From assembly GCF_007655135.1 (NCBI RefSeq), contig NC_045128.1, forward strand, positions 44,504,937-44,568,936: DNA of 64,000 bases, given 5' to 3'. The notes below the pieces were generated by a model. The model had not been told where the DNA came from and made no database searches. It saw only the letters and a program-made list of their open reading frames with translations. This document shows, piece after piece, positions 24,601 to 37,800 of this stretch. The DNA comes from Punica granatum (Eukaryota; Streptophyta; Magnoliopsida; Myrtales; Lythraceae). Within the stretch, counting starts at the first letter, position 1. Every line of letters begins with the position of its first letter. The position numbers and the translations under genes are program-made.

Positions 24601-27581
24601 TTCATTCTAGTCATTTATTTATATTTTATTTCCCATTTCACTTTTAGGATCTCTTGGAAGCTGTAGTGCCTTTCGATATCTTGTTAGATCGGAGAAAAAG
24701 AAGCAAGTATATTATGGACATTGGAAAGAATTCTGAGAAGCTCATAAAACCTAAGGTTGTTAGAGACGCTGCTGTTGCCTTGGCATCTATGGATGTGTGT
24801 GAGGAAGCACTGGAGCGCGAGCTGCTAATATCAACTTCGTATGTAAAGTTTTTGACAATCATCTTTCCCTTATTGTAGTTTGTGATAGGTATCCATCATG
24901 TTATTAGTGCAGGGGCATTCATTAGTTTAGCCATGAACTTGCAGGTATGTTCCGGGAATGGAGATTACTCTTTCTAGTCGGCTTAAAAGCCTGTATAGCA
25001 TCCACAGCAAGGTATTGTTTATTCGAAAAGGAACAGTTTTATGCACGTTCAAATTCATGAAAGTCCACTAAGATACAATATTGGGCCCTTGTACTGCTAA
25101 TTGGACTATAGTTGCACAAGTCACCATGCTTGATAGTATATTGTAATTAAATTTGCCTATGCATCCTGTACTACTATAGATGAAACGTAAAGATGTCAGC
25201 ATTAATAAAGTATACGATGCTCGTGCACTGAGAGTTGTCATTGGAGACAAGAATGGAAGCTTGCATGGTCCAGCAGTTCAGTGCTGTTATAGTTTCCTTG
25301 ATATTGTCCACAGGTAAATTGTGATCTGTATAATGCATTCCCCCTATTCTATGTCATGGGTGTCCTGAGGTTTAGCTCATTTGCTGTCTCCTCTCTGAGC
25401 AGGCTCTGGACCCCCATTGATGGCGAATTTGATGACTACATAGTGAACCCAAAGCCTAGTGGTTATCAGGTCAAACTACTTCAACTTCCTTAGGAATGAT
25501 ATTGTTAAAGGGAGGCTACTTACTGATTTTTGAAGATGTAACTGGTGTTGAAAATTCTACATTTTATCATGGAGCTATGTATTGAATTTTGGATGGAAAG
25601 ATCAAGCCAGTTTTCCAGTATGAACTCGATTCTGACTCTGCATAACCTGTAACTTAAGCGAACATGTCAGAATGAGGCATGATCTTACCCAAGGTCCTTA
25701 TCATTAAAAGGATTGTGTATATAAGGATTTGAAAGTTGCTAGTCTTGTGAACATTTTTATTACGAATGCCTCTATGTGATATCCATTCAGTCACAAAATT
25801 GCTTGGTAATATTATCTACGATTGTTGTGGCAGTCTCTGCATACAGCTGTACTAGGTCCTGACTGCTCGCCTCTGGAAGTTCAAATAAGAACTCAGGTGG
25901 GAAAATTTTTTAGGTGCTTGTTTCTTCATATGTGTCTCTATTAAATGTAATATCAATGAATGAAATATTTCAGAGGATGCATGAATATGCTGAACATGGA
26001 CATGCTGCACATTGGCTCTATAAAGAAAATGTGAATTGGATGCCCTCAGTTAGCAATGCGGGCAAATCTGAGTCCACCTATCTTGCAAGACATATTGAGG
26101 ATCGGGATACAGTGGAAGATCAAGATGATTTGTTTCAAAAGTATGGTTCCTTGAAAGCTGGACATCCAGTTCTTAGGGTAGAGGGAAGTCACTTGCTCGC
26201 TGCTGTTATAATCAGGTAACAGTCTGACTAGATTAGCTAGTACTTGTGCTATCCAAGTTCTTGACTTTCTCATTAAGTTCTGTTCCATCAAATACACAGG
26301 GTAGACAAGGGTGGAAAAGAATTATTAGTAGCTGTAAGCTTTGGATTGGCAGCATCGGAAGCAGTGGCCGATCGAAGATCTTCATTCCAAACTAAGCGTT
26401 GGGAAGCTTATGCAAGATTATACAAAAAGGTCATGTCTTGGATCCTGAAGGAAGGACATCCAAATCTAGGAATTATCAAACCCCCATATAAAACTGATCA
26501 ATTGTACAAGAGTCTTGTTGACCATGAAATCATTCTTCCTTTATAATCAGAGTCTAGGGTTGGGTATTTGCAGGATAGAGTGGTATCTGATGCGGCGAGT
26601 TTAGTGGCTTTTTCAGGTGTCTGATGAGTGGTGGTGTGAACCAGGACATGGGGATTGGTGCACTTGCCTTGAAAAGTACACCCTTTGTCGAGATGGTATG
26701 TACCACAAGGTGAGCCTCTTGCATTCATAATTCTGAATCAGAGACCAGTTAAATCCGTCGAGGTCCATTTACATGTCCCAGTATTAACTTTCGATCTGGA
26801 AGGTCTTAGTTGTCGTGTCTATGTTCTACATTTACATGTAGAACTTAAAAGAGTGTCTCATCTGTGCAGCAAGACCAATTTGAGCGCCTCCTCCCAACCT
26901 TCATCCAAATCATTGATCTGACAGAGCAAGAAGAATCTGAGTACTGGAGCATTGTCTCAAACGTTTTTGAAGGGAAGGAGATTGAGTCTGCCAAATCAAG
27001 ACCGACCACAGGATCTATCACTTCATCTTCCATGGAAATTGGCATCAATAACAAGGTTGGCATCGCACTGTTCTTGTTTCTTTGAATTCGTTGCTGATGT
27101 TGCTCAAATCCGAAGATGCCAAAGAAGCTAGCCACTATCATTGTATATATAATATTATAATTAGAGCCTAAATGCAGCTCCAGGACTTAGGGGAAAAAAA
27201 TAAATTGATCTGTTTGAAGCTAGTACTCAGTGGATGACGTCTATCCGAGTTCTGACAGAAAGTTGATGGTGGAACGAATTATAGGTGCAACTGCTGAGGA
27301 CGATGCTGCAGTGGGAAGAGCAGCTCCGTTCTGAAGCCATCAGTAGCCACCAGAAGCAAGGTAGAATACCATATAGTGAGCCTAGTGAGCCCATTAGCCT
27401 CGGTGAAGTGGTAATAGTATGCTGGCCCCGGGGCGATATAATGAGGTTGAGAAGTGGGAGCACTGCAGCAGATGCTGCTAGGAGAGTTGGGCTGGAAGGA
27501 AAGCTGGTGGTGGTCAATGGGCAGCTGGTACTTCCGAGTACTGAGCTCAGAGATGGCGATGTGGTAGAAGTCAGGCTGTGA
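21634..27581 (+). CDS. Chloroplast RelA/SpoT-homolog (RSH)-like protein with HD, synthetase and TGS domains
   Basis: Eighteen exons: 21634-21967, 22243-22301, 22388-22519, 22610-22750, 22837-22893, 23373-23467, 23645-23777, 23864-24040, 24648-24838, 24945-25011, 25180-25313, 25403-25469, 25834-25896, 25974-26215, 26300-26429, 26617-26709, 26870-27055, 27285-27581. They join in phase to 865 residues. A Ser/Arg-rich N-terminus looks like a plastid transit peptide. The HD hydrolase region has YLTH (His157), LHDVVDDT (186-192) and KLADRLHNM (262-270). The synthetase region has SSRLKSLYSIHSKM (450-463), YDARALRV (Asp475) and EVQIRT (Glu544). A TGS-like end (about 807-865) begins GEVVIVCWP. Such enzymes make or degrade the alarmone (p)ppGpp. 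It lacks the C-terminal ACT region and EF hands of other plant RSH types, so I give no numbered name. Intron 8 has a GC donor and holds a SINE. Confidence 0.87.
24328..24492 (-). mobile_element. tRNA-derived SINE in RSH-like intron 8
   Basis: On the minus strand it begins ggagtttggcctagcggtaa (box A) and has ggattcgaaacccc (box B), ending in an A-run (T-run on the plus strand). The flanks share a 22-23-bp duplication: gaagtagcagtgcatgatag (24306-24327) versus gaagttagcggtgcatgata (24493-24515). It is a clear SINE insertion, antisense to the gene. Confidence 0.85.
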
Positions 27582-28670
27582 CTAGGAGCTTGCAGTGGAT
27601 GATCTGATGAAAATACTTGTGCATATAGAAGAAGAGGATTACATAAGTTCATCAACGAGCTCTGTTGCTGGACAAGGAGCCACCGCTAAATTGAAACACT
27701 CGTAGAGCCACAAGGTTCCAATTTTTCCTATAGGGAAATGTGAGGCACTGCAGTTGGATTTTTATGTACAGACCACTTCGGAATTCTTTAAAAGAACTTG
27801 TATGAATAATATGTACATATATATTATACATATTGTAAGACAGCTGATGAGTGGAGAAAGAAGCTTAGAATTGCTGATTGATTTGTAAAGATTAGTTATA
27901 CTTCCCTTTGTGTGCAAGAATTCAATCTAGTAAGGATAATTCAATTGAATTTTACTGTTTGAATTATAAAAATAATAATAATTAGAGTAAAATAGAAAAG
28001 TTTGTATTGGATTTTGATATCGGACAAAAATTAAAAAGATTTTATCGTAATTCAATTTAATTGGTTGTTATGAATTTATGTTTGATCTCGAATACCTTTT
28101 TAAATAGATTATTATTCATGTGCAAAAAATATATATAAATATTTCTTTTTTTTTTCTGTTGTACAATAATTGTATCGGATTAAAGCGAGTTTTACGTAGA
28201 GTTTCTATGATAGAAATAAGATGGATCTATATCACATCATTGTGAAAGTCATCGAAAGAAGTACGTCATATATATATATATATATATATATATATTGACA
28301 AGGGCATTAAATTGTCAAACTAGATATAATATATATTTTGTATTGAAATTATGTTGAATAAAATATTGATAGTAAAAATTAATGACAATATAATATATAA
28401 TTCCGGTCATTGTCTTAGAGAAAGTAATTATTTTTTTAATAAGCACCTTAGGTAACTTTCGTTTTCAGATATTTGTTTTCTTAAAACAATTACTTAGATT
28501 TGTATTATATATACTTTAAAAACTGGCACATTGTTTCCTTTTTTACATAAAAATTATTTTTTTAATTTCAAAATGTGTAATTTCTAATTGTTGTACTTTC
28601 ATAAGATATTTATCTTAAATCGTGTAATTTTGGAGTAGGAAACAAAAACTTTGCTTATGACATTAATATT
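27582..28670. other. 3' flank of the RSH-like gene and AT-rich spacer with (TA)n
   Basis: The likely 3' untranslated region runs to about 27850. A (TA)14 tract lies at about 28268-28295. No other feature was recognised. Confidence 0.45.
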
Positions 28671-28905
28671 GTGTTTGGTTTTAAAGTTAAATAGAGTTGA
28701 GTTTTTTGTTGTAATGATTGTATTGTTGAATTATGAAAAAAGTGTGAAAATGTAATGAATAATTGAGAGAAAATAATGATTTGTGTTGTTGAATTGTGGA
28801 AAAAGTAAAAAATAGTTTAGAGAAAGTAATAATTGTATTGTTTAATTTAAGATAAATTGAATTAAATGGAATAGAGTTAAAATTTGTTTGTCAAAACAAA
28901 TAAAC
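28671..28905. mobile_element. MITE, family A, copy 2
   Basis: It begins gtgtttggttttaaagtt and ends gtttgtcaaaacaaataaac. It shares interior words (aatgattgtattgttgaatt, ataattgagagaaaataatg) with the element at 20012-20325. Confidence 0.65.
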
Positions 28906-28911
28906 AGATAA

Positions 28912-29162
28912 TGCTCCGTTTATTTTCGAAGTTGCGGTTTAAAATTTTAACTTTAACTTTAACTCAATACACTGCACAACAAAATATATTTTTTCAAAGT
29001 CAAACTGGTGGGCCCCATATATTATTTAATATGCAATCCAATGCGCTACACAACAAAACTAGTGGGGTCCACATGCCCAACATTTTTTTTTATCTTTTTT
29101 TCACAATCAAAATCAAAATTACAAATTCAAAACTTAAACTCTGAAATCAAACGCACTGTAAA
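28912..29162. mobile_element. MITE with GCTCCGTTT ends
   Basis: The left end atgctccgtttattttcg and the right end ctgaaatcaaacgcactgta are inverted counterparts. The interior carries gtgggccccatat and gtggggtccacat, like the element at 10098-10325. It directly abuts the preceding MITE. Confidence 0.55.
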
Positions 29163-29203
29163 ATTTCGCTCCTCGATAAAAACAATTTTGGACTAAACTC
29201 ATT

Positions 29204-29589
29204 TAGATGTCGTTTGGTTCAAGAGGAATTGGAATCTTACTTCATTCCATTCCATTTCATTCTTTCATCAATTCAACAAAATAATCATTATTTTTATTAT
29301 TTTTTTCCTTTTAATAGTAAATTCTCGCACATAATTTTCTAACAATTATTATAATATATTTTTTAATAATAAATTTCTCGCATATACTTTTATATCCATA
29401 TATCTATATACACTATTTTGTCATTTTCTTATATTTACTAATAAATTCTCACATCTACTTTTTTCTAACTATTATTACAATCAATTTTTAAAAATAAATT
29501 CTTCATATATTATATATAAATAATATCTACTTTTGTCCATTAGGTTGGAGTGAAATAAAATTCCAACTCCATAACCAAACGGAGCGTTA
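29204..29589. mobile_element. MITE with TCGTTTGGTT ends
   Basis: The left end tagatgtcgtttggttcaag and the right end ataaccaaacggagcgttaa are inverted counterparts. The subterminal ggaattggaat and attccaact also pair. It is AT-rich and non-coding. Confidence 0.6.
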
Positions 29590-31350
29590 ATTTTTAAGTG
29601 AAACAATTTTAATTCATAATATATTTTTCTTTGATGAGAATTCATAATATACTTAATTTTAAATGTTACATATTATTTAAAAATTAAAAATCTTTCTTGC
29701 ACAATCATGTGTTATCACATATTAATCATTATATTCAGGGATAAATTTCTAATTTACTCTATCTTATATCTCTGTTAATCCACTTTTTTCTCTGATAAAC
29801 TCTCTTATTCTTCTCTCCCCTCCACACTTAAAGACTTAATCGTGGATCTCCATCCAACTATTTTTCCCCCTTAATCTTAATCTTATTTATATCATTATCT
29901 CCTATTCAAAATTAGATTTTAAAAATTTAGTATAAACTAAGCGATCAATTTCACAGATATTGTCGTAGTGCGGGTCTAAATCTATAATTTATGTGAAATT
30001 GATATATATTATGTTATTAAATAATAAATTGGTAGTTCCCATAGAGTCTTACGAATTAAAATTAGATTTAATTCCATGCATAGCGCGAATCGCACTCATG
30101 TATTTTTATAAAGAAGGCATGCAAGCCTACATAAGAATAAATATCTAGTAAAGGTCAATTTACATCCGCGCTTAAGCGCGACGATAAAAATTTCAATTGA
30201 CATCGAATAAAATTTTCATAAATAAAAAAGTGACTTAGAAATTTATAGATTTTGATTCTGAAATTTTCATTTTATTTAATGAATTTAAAAAATTGAGTCC
30301 ATTAAAAGCCAAAACTTTTTTTGGGTGAAAATTAAAATTAAAAAAAGAAAAGTAAATGAGTGAGATAGGGAGGGAATAACGGAGAGAGAAAAGGAAGTTG
30401 AGGGAAGACAAGTGTAAATACGAGAGAAGAGATGTGTGTTCAAAATAAGAGTAGTCTTACACTTGACCACAAGCATGCGATGCTCTATTTCACTTTCTTA
30501 TATAATTAAAGATATTGAGGATAATTTAGTAAAATTATGTAAAATAGTTAATGGGGATACGAATTCTTCCCATTATATAGTAGTAAGTTTAGATAGATAA
30601 GTGAAGAAAATAAAGGGTTACGTGTTGTGAAATTGAAAATCTCTTGATGACATACTTGATTATCTCTTTCAATGACACACGCTTTTATCGTAAATTAAGA
30701 AATTCAATTATCATATATGAGACTATCCACGTTCCTATATTTCATTTCGATTTGCAAAGACGATGTGCCACTTTTGTAGGGGGATGTTTTACTCTCTCTC
30801 TTTTTTTCATTTAATTGCTTCTTTATTTAATTAAATATCTTTTTGATATAGACTTTAATTAAATATTACTATGGGAAGAAAATCAGATGGAGAAAGTGCG
30901 TACTGTACGTTGTCTTTTCTCTCCGTGGAGACAGAGAGAGAGAAGCTACTGTTGGGAGGTATCTCGTAGAAAGAGAGCGATAGAAAGCTGATGCTAATCA
31001 GAGAGAGAGATTTCACTGGATACAGCAAGCTCTCTCTCTCTGTTGTTTAGAGAGAGAAAGTATAAAAGGGTTTAGAACAGAATGGGACAGGAGCAGAAAT
31101 AAAAAAAAAAAGAGGACATTTCAGTATATCTGAATGTGAATTCTGATCTCATATGGGTTTTGTGTACGGGAGGAGGTAAAAGGAGAGAGGCTTCAATATC
31201 AATTCTTGCTAATGGTAGCGAGAAAGAGTGTTGATAAAAGTGAAGTGAAGGGTTGTTGCAGCCCAGCTGAATTAGCTGCAAAAGGACACATTCTGCAAGC
31301 GAGAAAAGCAAAAACAAAAGGAGGAGAAGGGAGGGGCCAAGCGAAATACT
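29590..31350. other. AT-rich intergenic region upstream of the TOPLESS-type gene
   Basis: No gene was recognised. GA-rich tracts at 30936-31060 lie close to the presumed promoter and 5' leader of the next gene. Confidence 0.4.
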
Positions 31351-31364
31351 CTTTCACAAGCCGG

Positions 31365-31426
31365 AAACCCTAACCCTAGATATATTACTTGAGGTTACCG
31401 CCGCCGCCGCCGCCGCCGCCGCCGCC
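31365..31426 (+). promoter_or_regulatory. Telo box and (CCG)n tract in the leader of the TOPLESS-type gene
   Basis: aaaccctaaccctaga (31365-31380) contains a telo-box motif. About nine CCG repeats follow at 31398-31426. Both precede the probable leader intron. Confidence 0.6.
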
Positions 31427-31457
31427 CTCCAGTCTGCTCTCTCTCCCTCTCCTCCCA

Positions 31458-31807
31458 ATGGAGGTGCGAACACAGCGTTTGGTTATTCGATTATCGTGCT
31501 TATTATTCAGCTCGTTAAGTCTCAGCTCTTGGTTCTGGTTCTCGAACTCAGCTTTTCCTGGATCTCTGTTCTTCTCGATGATTGTACGGTTTATTTGGGA
31601 TTCCATGTGAAGAAACTCTAGTTTAGCTGGAATGCTTTTGATAAACGGTTCAGAGCAGGCCTGAACGCTGTTTTTAAGTACCATTGCCTAATCAATCATT
31701 ACCTAGGCACAGCTAAAGAACATCGCACCGAGTTGATTTTGCATGCCAAACTATCTCATGTAGCTGTACCTTTTGCCTTGCAGAGCATCCTTCTGCGCTG
31801 GGGCTGA
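31458..31807 (+). other. Possible 9-codon upstream ORF spanning a 5'-leader intron
   Basis: An ATG at 31458 is followed by GAG and a GT donor (31464). The acceptor ttgccttgcag ends at 31783. Spliced, the frame reads MESILLRWG and stops at 31805-31807, 64 bases before the main ATG. Both splice sites are inferred by eye. Confidence 0.35.
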
Positions 31808-31871
31808 TCACCTCTCTGTCTCAGTTTAGCATTGAATCTTTGCGCTGGAGCGATTAGGTGCTGCAGGGACG

Positions 31872-34800
31872 ATGTCATCGTTAAGTAGGGAATTGGTATT
31901 TTTAATTCTTCAGTTCTTGGATGAGGAGAAGTTCAAAGAAACTGTTCACAAGTGAGTTCAATTTTTCTCTGGTTATAAATTTTCCTTCTAATCTTTAAGC
32001 TCTGCTGGGGCAACAAATGGACCATCTTTTGATTTTTCATAGATTTTGTTGACCTCATGAGGAGGAAGGTTTGTTTGATTAGCTTTGGTACCTTCGATCA
32101 TTATATATGACAGTCTAAATAGATCCCCAGGTAATTTTCTGATTCAGGAAAAGGCAGAGTTGCTTCCTTTATATATCCAACGGGACCTAAGCTTCCCTCT
32201 TTATAGCTTTACCAGAGAAAGGGCATAATGCATTAAGTTCCTGTTATTTTGGGACAGTTCATGTTTCTGAACAAACGCGCCATTACATTTCTGAATACAG
32301 GCTAGAGCAGGAATCAGGGTTTTTCTTTAATATGAAGCATTTTGAAGATCAAGTCCAAGCAGGTGAATGGGATGAAGTCGAACGCTATCTATCTGGATTT
32401 ACGAAAGTTGAAGATAACCGCTATTCAATGAAGATATTCTTTGAGATTAGGAAACAGAAGTACTTGGAAGCTCTTGATAGGTGCATCTCTTTTCATTGTC
32501 GAACACACCCCCTTTTTCCATTTGGAAATACCTAGAATCTGAGAGGAAGAAAATCCTTTTGTTTACGACTGCGTCCAGCCACAGTCTGTTAATGCATCTT
32601 ACAAATGGATAATTACATACTGATGATATGATTTAGTTTTACCTTCCTGTATTCTATACATCAGGCAGGATCGAGCGAATGCTGTTGAGATTCTTGTGAG
32701 GGACCTTAAAGTTTTTGCATCCTTTAATGAAGAGCTCTTTAAGGAAATCACACAACTGCTGACGCTTGATAACTTCAGGTACTTCCTCTCAGTGCATTTC
32801 CATCATCTCCACAGGCCTAAAGTTCATCTTAGCAAATAGCAATACTCATATCCCTGCTGACTGTTGACAGGCAAAATGAACAGCTTTCAAAGTATGGAGA
32901 CACAAAGTCAGCTCGAAATATTATGCTCGTGGAACTTAAAAAGCTTATTGAAGCTAACCCACTGTTCCGCGATAAGCTTTCTTTTCCTGCTTTCAAGAGT
33001 TCAAGGCTGAGGACCTTAATAAATCAGAGGTTTTCTTGGATGTGTCCTTGTTGATTTTTATTTCACTGGCCTTATTGTATTTCGAAGTGCATATGCACAT
33101 GTAATTAGAAACATTTTTTTATCTGCATGCACATTAAGGAAGCAGATGGATTGCAGGTTATTAGTGCTAATGATGAAAATTGTTTTTTTTCAGTCTGAAC
33201 TGGCAACATCAACTTTGCAAGAATCCACGGTCAAATCCTGACATAAAGACCCTATTTGTTGACCATACTTGCAATCCGACTGCAAATGGAGCTCGACCTC
33301 CTCCTCCTGCTAACAATCCATTGGTAGGACCCATCCCTAAGGCTGGGGCATTTCCACCTATTGGAGCTCACGGTGTAAGGACCCTGCAACCATAAGAATA
33401 AATCTGAATATGCAGCAACTCCTGATTGGTTGCTTCTGTATTACTGCTTTGCAGCCATTTCAGCCTGTAGTCTCACCATCCCCTGGTGCCATAGCTGGTT
33501 GGATGTCTAGTGCAAATCCTTCTTTGCCTCATCACCCGGTGGCAGCTGGCCCCCCTGGCCTTGTGCAGACTTCTGGTGCAGGTGTGGATTGGGGCTTCTG
33601 TTTGGTTCTGTTGCGGGTTTCTGCTGCACATCTTATAATTGTTCTCTCCTTGTGATTTATACAGCTGCCTTCTTGAAACACCCGAGGACACCAAGTGGTG
33701 CAACCGGGATGGATTATCAGCCAGCTGACCCTGAGCACTTGATGAAGAGGATTCGCACAGGCCAATCTGATGATGTATGTTTGCAAGGTCTTTCTTTTCC
33801 AATCCAATTTCAATCTTTATCTTTCTGTTGACCATATTAGCCTTTAGATGAGGTTGACTATTAATAATACTTTCGTGGTGCCTGTGAAACAAAAATCTGC
33901 TCAATAATGCCATCAACAGGTGTCCTTTTCTGGTGCATCACATTCTCCAAATGTTTACTCACAAGATGACCTTCCTAAAACTGTTGTCCGGGCTATTAAT
34001 CAAGGATCTAATGTCATGAGCATGGATTTTCATCCACAACAGCAGACTCTACTTCTAGGTTTGCTCTTCGAGATGCTTGCTTTCGTAGCTTATTTCTTAG
34101 GGTTGGAACTCTGTTTTTGTCTGATGTGATGGCAATAATCAAATTGTCTGTAGTTGGGACCTATCTCGGTGAAATTAGCCTCTGGGAAGTGGGATCGAGG
34201 GAGAGGTTGGCACATAAACCTTTTAAGGTTTGGGATATCTCAGCACCTTCAATGCCTTTACAGGTTCTTTTTTTTTTTTTCGGTGGTTCAATTTCCTTCT
34301 TATCTTTACTAAAGAATCACCAGTCCATGAACGAGCATGGCATTAAGAGTTTCAAAAGAAATTGACTCGCTTCTGCATTATTGTTCTCCCAGTCAGCTTT
34401 GCTAAATGATGCTGCTATATCAGTGAATAGATGTGTTTGGGGCCCAGATGGACTTATACTGGGTATGCATATCAATCTGTTTCTCTAAGCAGTCACCTTT
34501 TCCACTGGCTGTGCTTTAAGCCTCTACGCAAAATTGTTTGTATAAATTGCTTGTATTTTGATATATTGAAAATTTTAAGTTGCATGTTGCACTTTTAGGT
34601 GTCGCATTTTCGAAGCATATTGTCCAGATATACACTTATAATCCACATGGAGAGCTCAGGCAGCATTTGGAAGTAAGCTTTCTTCCCATCACTGTTCTGA
34701 TTGTGATGCAAGGAAGCAGTTATTTTTCACTGACCCCTGCTTTATCCGTCAGATTGATGCCCATATTGGGGGTGTAAATGACATTGCATTTGCTCATCCA

Positions 34801-37800
34801 AACAAGCAATTGTGTATCGTAACATGTGGCGATGATAAGACAATTAAGGTATTATTTCAATTTGCATGAGAAGGAGAATATATATTATATAGATATATAC
34901 GTTCCCTCCCTTTAATTGGTATTGTGTTGATAGGTATGGGATGCTGTGGCTGGCCGCAGGCAGTACACATTTGAAGGCCATGAAGCACCAGTATATTCAG
35001 TATGCCCTCATTACAAAGAAAACATTCAGGTGCATTGTCTATTAAACTGGCTTAATGAATTCAATGTTGGACCACTAATTTACTGTAAAATCCAAATTAA
35101 TTTGCAGTTCATTTTCTCAACTGCCATTGATGGGAAAATAAAAGCATGGTTGTATGATTGCTTGGGATCTAGGGTGGACTATGATGCACCAGGTTTTTGG
35201 TGCACCATGATGGCATACAGTGCTGATGGAACCAGGTTTGTGTTCGTCTCAAATATTAACAAAGTTCTATTATATGGTTGTTGAGGTCTAGGGTGGACTA
35301 TGATGCACTAGATCTTTGGTGCACATTATGGCATGCACTGCTGATGGAACTAGGTTTGTGTTCGTTGGAGAATTAACAAGTTCTCTCAAGAGCTTAAGGT
35401 CACAGCAAATCACCTCATCTCTTAGTCTATCCCTTTTATCAGTCCTTTTGGATCCTAACATACATCTTATCCATCAGTTAGAGATTGATATCATATTATG
35501 TATAAAAATGGATTATTAGCTTTTGAAGGCTCTGTTTGACATACGTGCAATGCATAGAAGTTATGTAAAGGAAATAGGTGCAAGATATTTTCTGCTTAAT
35601 GCAATTATGGGAATTAGAAAGTCTTCATAGTTTTGCCACTGTTTTTTTTTTATCAATATTATTGCTGTATTTTATGAATTTGTGCCGGCATTCAGGAGGC
35701 ATGTATAATTTTTGCGGTCATATTGCAGGCTGTTTTCGTGTGGAACAAGTAAGGAGGGCGAGTCTCACTTAGTTGAGTGGAATGAAACTGAGGGTGCTAT
35801 CAAAAGGACATATTCTGGTTTTAGGAAGCGATCTCTAGGTGTTGTCCAGTTCGACACAACAAGGAATCGATTCTTAGCTGCTGGTGATGAATGCCAAATT
35901 AAGTTTTGGGATATGGATAATACCAGCATGTTGACGGCTGTAGATGCAGATGGCGGGTTGCCTGTTAGTTCAATCTCATACAGATTTTGTTTGCACTAGT
36001 CAAATAGTACATATAAAGTTGTTTGACTCTCTTCTTGCAGGCTAGTCCCAGATTGAGATTTAACAAGGAAGGTTCATTATTGGCTGTCACGGCAAATGAT
36101 AGTGGTATCAAGATATTGGCTAATACTGATGGTATGCGTTTGATAAGGATGCTGGAGAGTCGAGCTATTGAAAAAAATCGAGCGCCTCCTGAGCCCATGA
36201 ATTCGAAGGTAGCTTTACTCTTGTTTCTCTGTGCCTAATTCAGCATAAATAACAGAACAACTTTCCAGCAAAAGCACATCAAATGGAGCATTTGTAACGG
36301 AGCAACCATTGTGAGATTACATATAGTTGACGACGTATAATTTGTATCCAATGCTTTTGCAGCCTTTAATTGTAAATGCACTTGGTCCTGTGGCAACCGT
36401 CTCTGCTTCCATGGCTTCAATGCCAGAACGTCCTGATAGAATGCAGGCAGCTGTTTCTATCAACAGTCTGGTATGGGTCGCATCCTCTGTGAAATTTCAC
36501 TTTTTACTGTTTGCTTGTTTTTGATAGTCTCACACATCTTTTCAGGGACCTATGGAGAGTGGTAGGCTTGTTGATATCAAGCCCCGAATTGCCGATGATG
36601 TCGATAAGATCAAGACCTGGAAAATGTCTGATGCAGTTGATCCTTCTCAACTGAAAACTTTGCGGTTACCTGACAGCCTGACTACGGGCAAGGTGATTGT
36701 TTATAGACTGCCATCACCCATTTATGAGAGATATACATGGTTTCTATTACTTTGGTTTTTCTCCCTATGTAATTTGTCTAGCCTGTAATTATCCTTCTTC
36801 TACTATCGAAGTGTTCTTTTAAAATGAAGTCTTTGCTTGAGCACTGATTTTGCCGAGTGTTGTTGCTGGTTCTGTATCTATTGGCCTGTGATTATTACTG
36901 TTTCATCTGGGAGATTGCTTTATTCCTTAATATAACATACAGTGCTTACTCCGGTGATGATCATAGTAGTAGACTCAAGGTATTGCAAGGATGGAGAATT
37001 GTGCTACCTAGGATTTAATTGCTCCTATAGGAATAGGACGAAGATAATTATCTGTTCTTGAATATGAAATAGTAGATTTTTAGTAATATATAATATCTTA
37101 TCATCTCCTTATCTATGTATTATATAAAGTTGAATACAATGTAATAAATAGTGGCATAGTAATAAGCATATATACAATTAGGATCCAATAGGATCAAATT
37201 AATAAATGCATATAAATTAAGAGTTTATAAATAAATTTATTAATAATGTTAGTGTATAAGCATAAATATAATTGGAAATATTTTAATTTTAATATATCCT
37301 CAGAACTTAAGATAACTACAAATGTATCCTCAAAATTTTTGGCATACTAATTTTTGACCGAATTTATTAGGTATTCTATCCTATAGAAAAAAGAAAAATT
37401 CTGTATGACAATTTTGAAACTTAACTAAGACCAATTAAAGTTTGAAATTGGTAAATACAATTATATTTGTCGTGAAAATTCCATGCTACTCACGGGCCAA
37501 AAAGCCTAGTTCAAATATATATATATATATAAATATATAATATCACCAGCTCAGTTAGAAGTTCCTCTTTGATAACTGTATAACAGCATGATGAGTACCT
37601 GCATGAAAATGTAATTAGTGACTAGAAGTTATCCGTAATACACAGGTGGTAAGGCTGATATACACCAATTCTGGGCTAGCTTTGCTGGCTCTTGCTTCTA
37701 ATGCCGTTCACAAGCTTTGGAAATGGCAGCGCAGTGAAAGGAATCCTTCAGGGAAGGTTGGTTTTACATCTAAATAAAATGCAGTCCCTATAACTTATGG

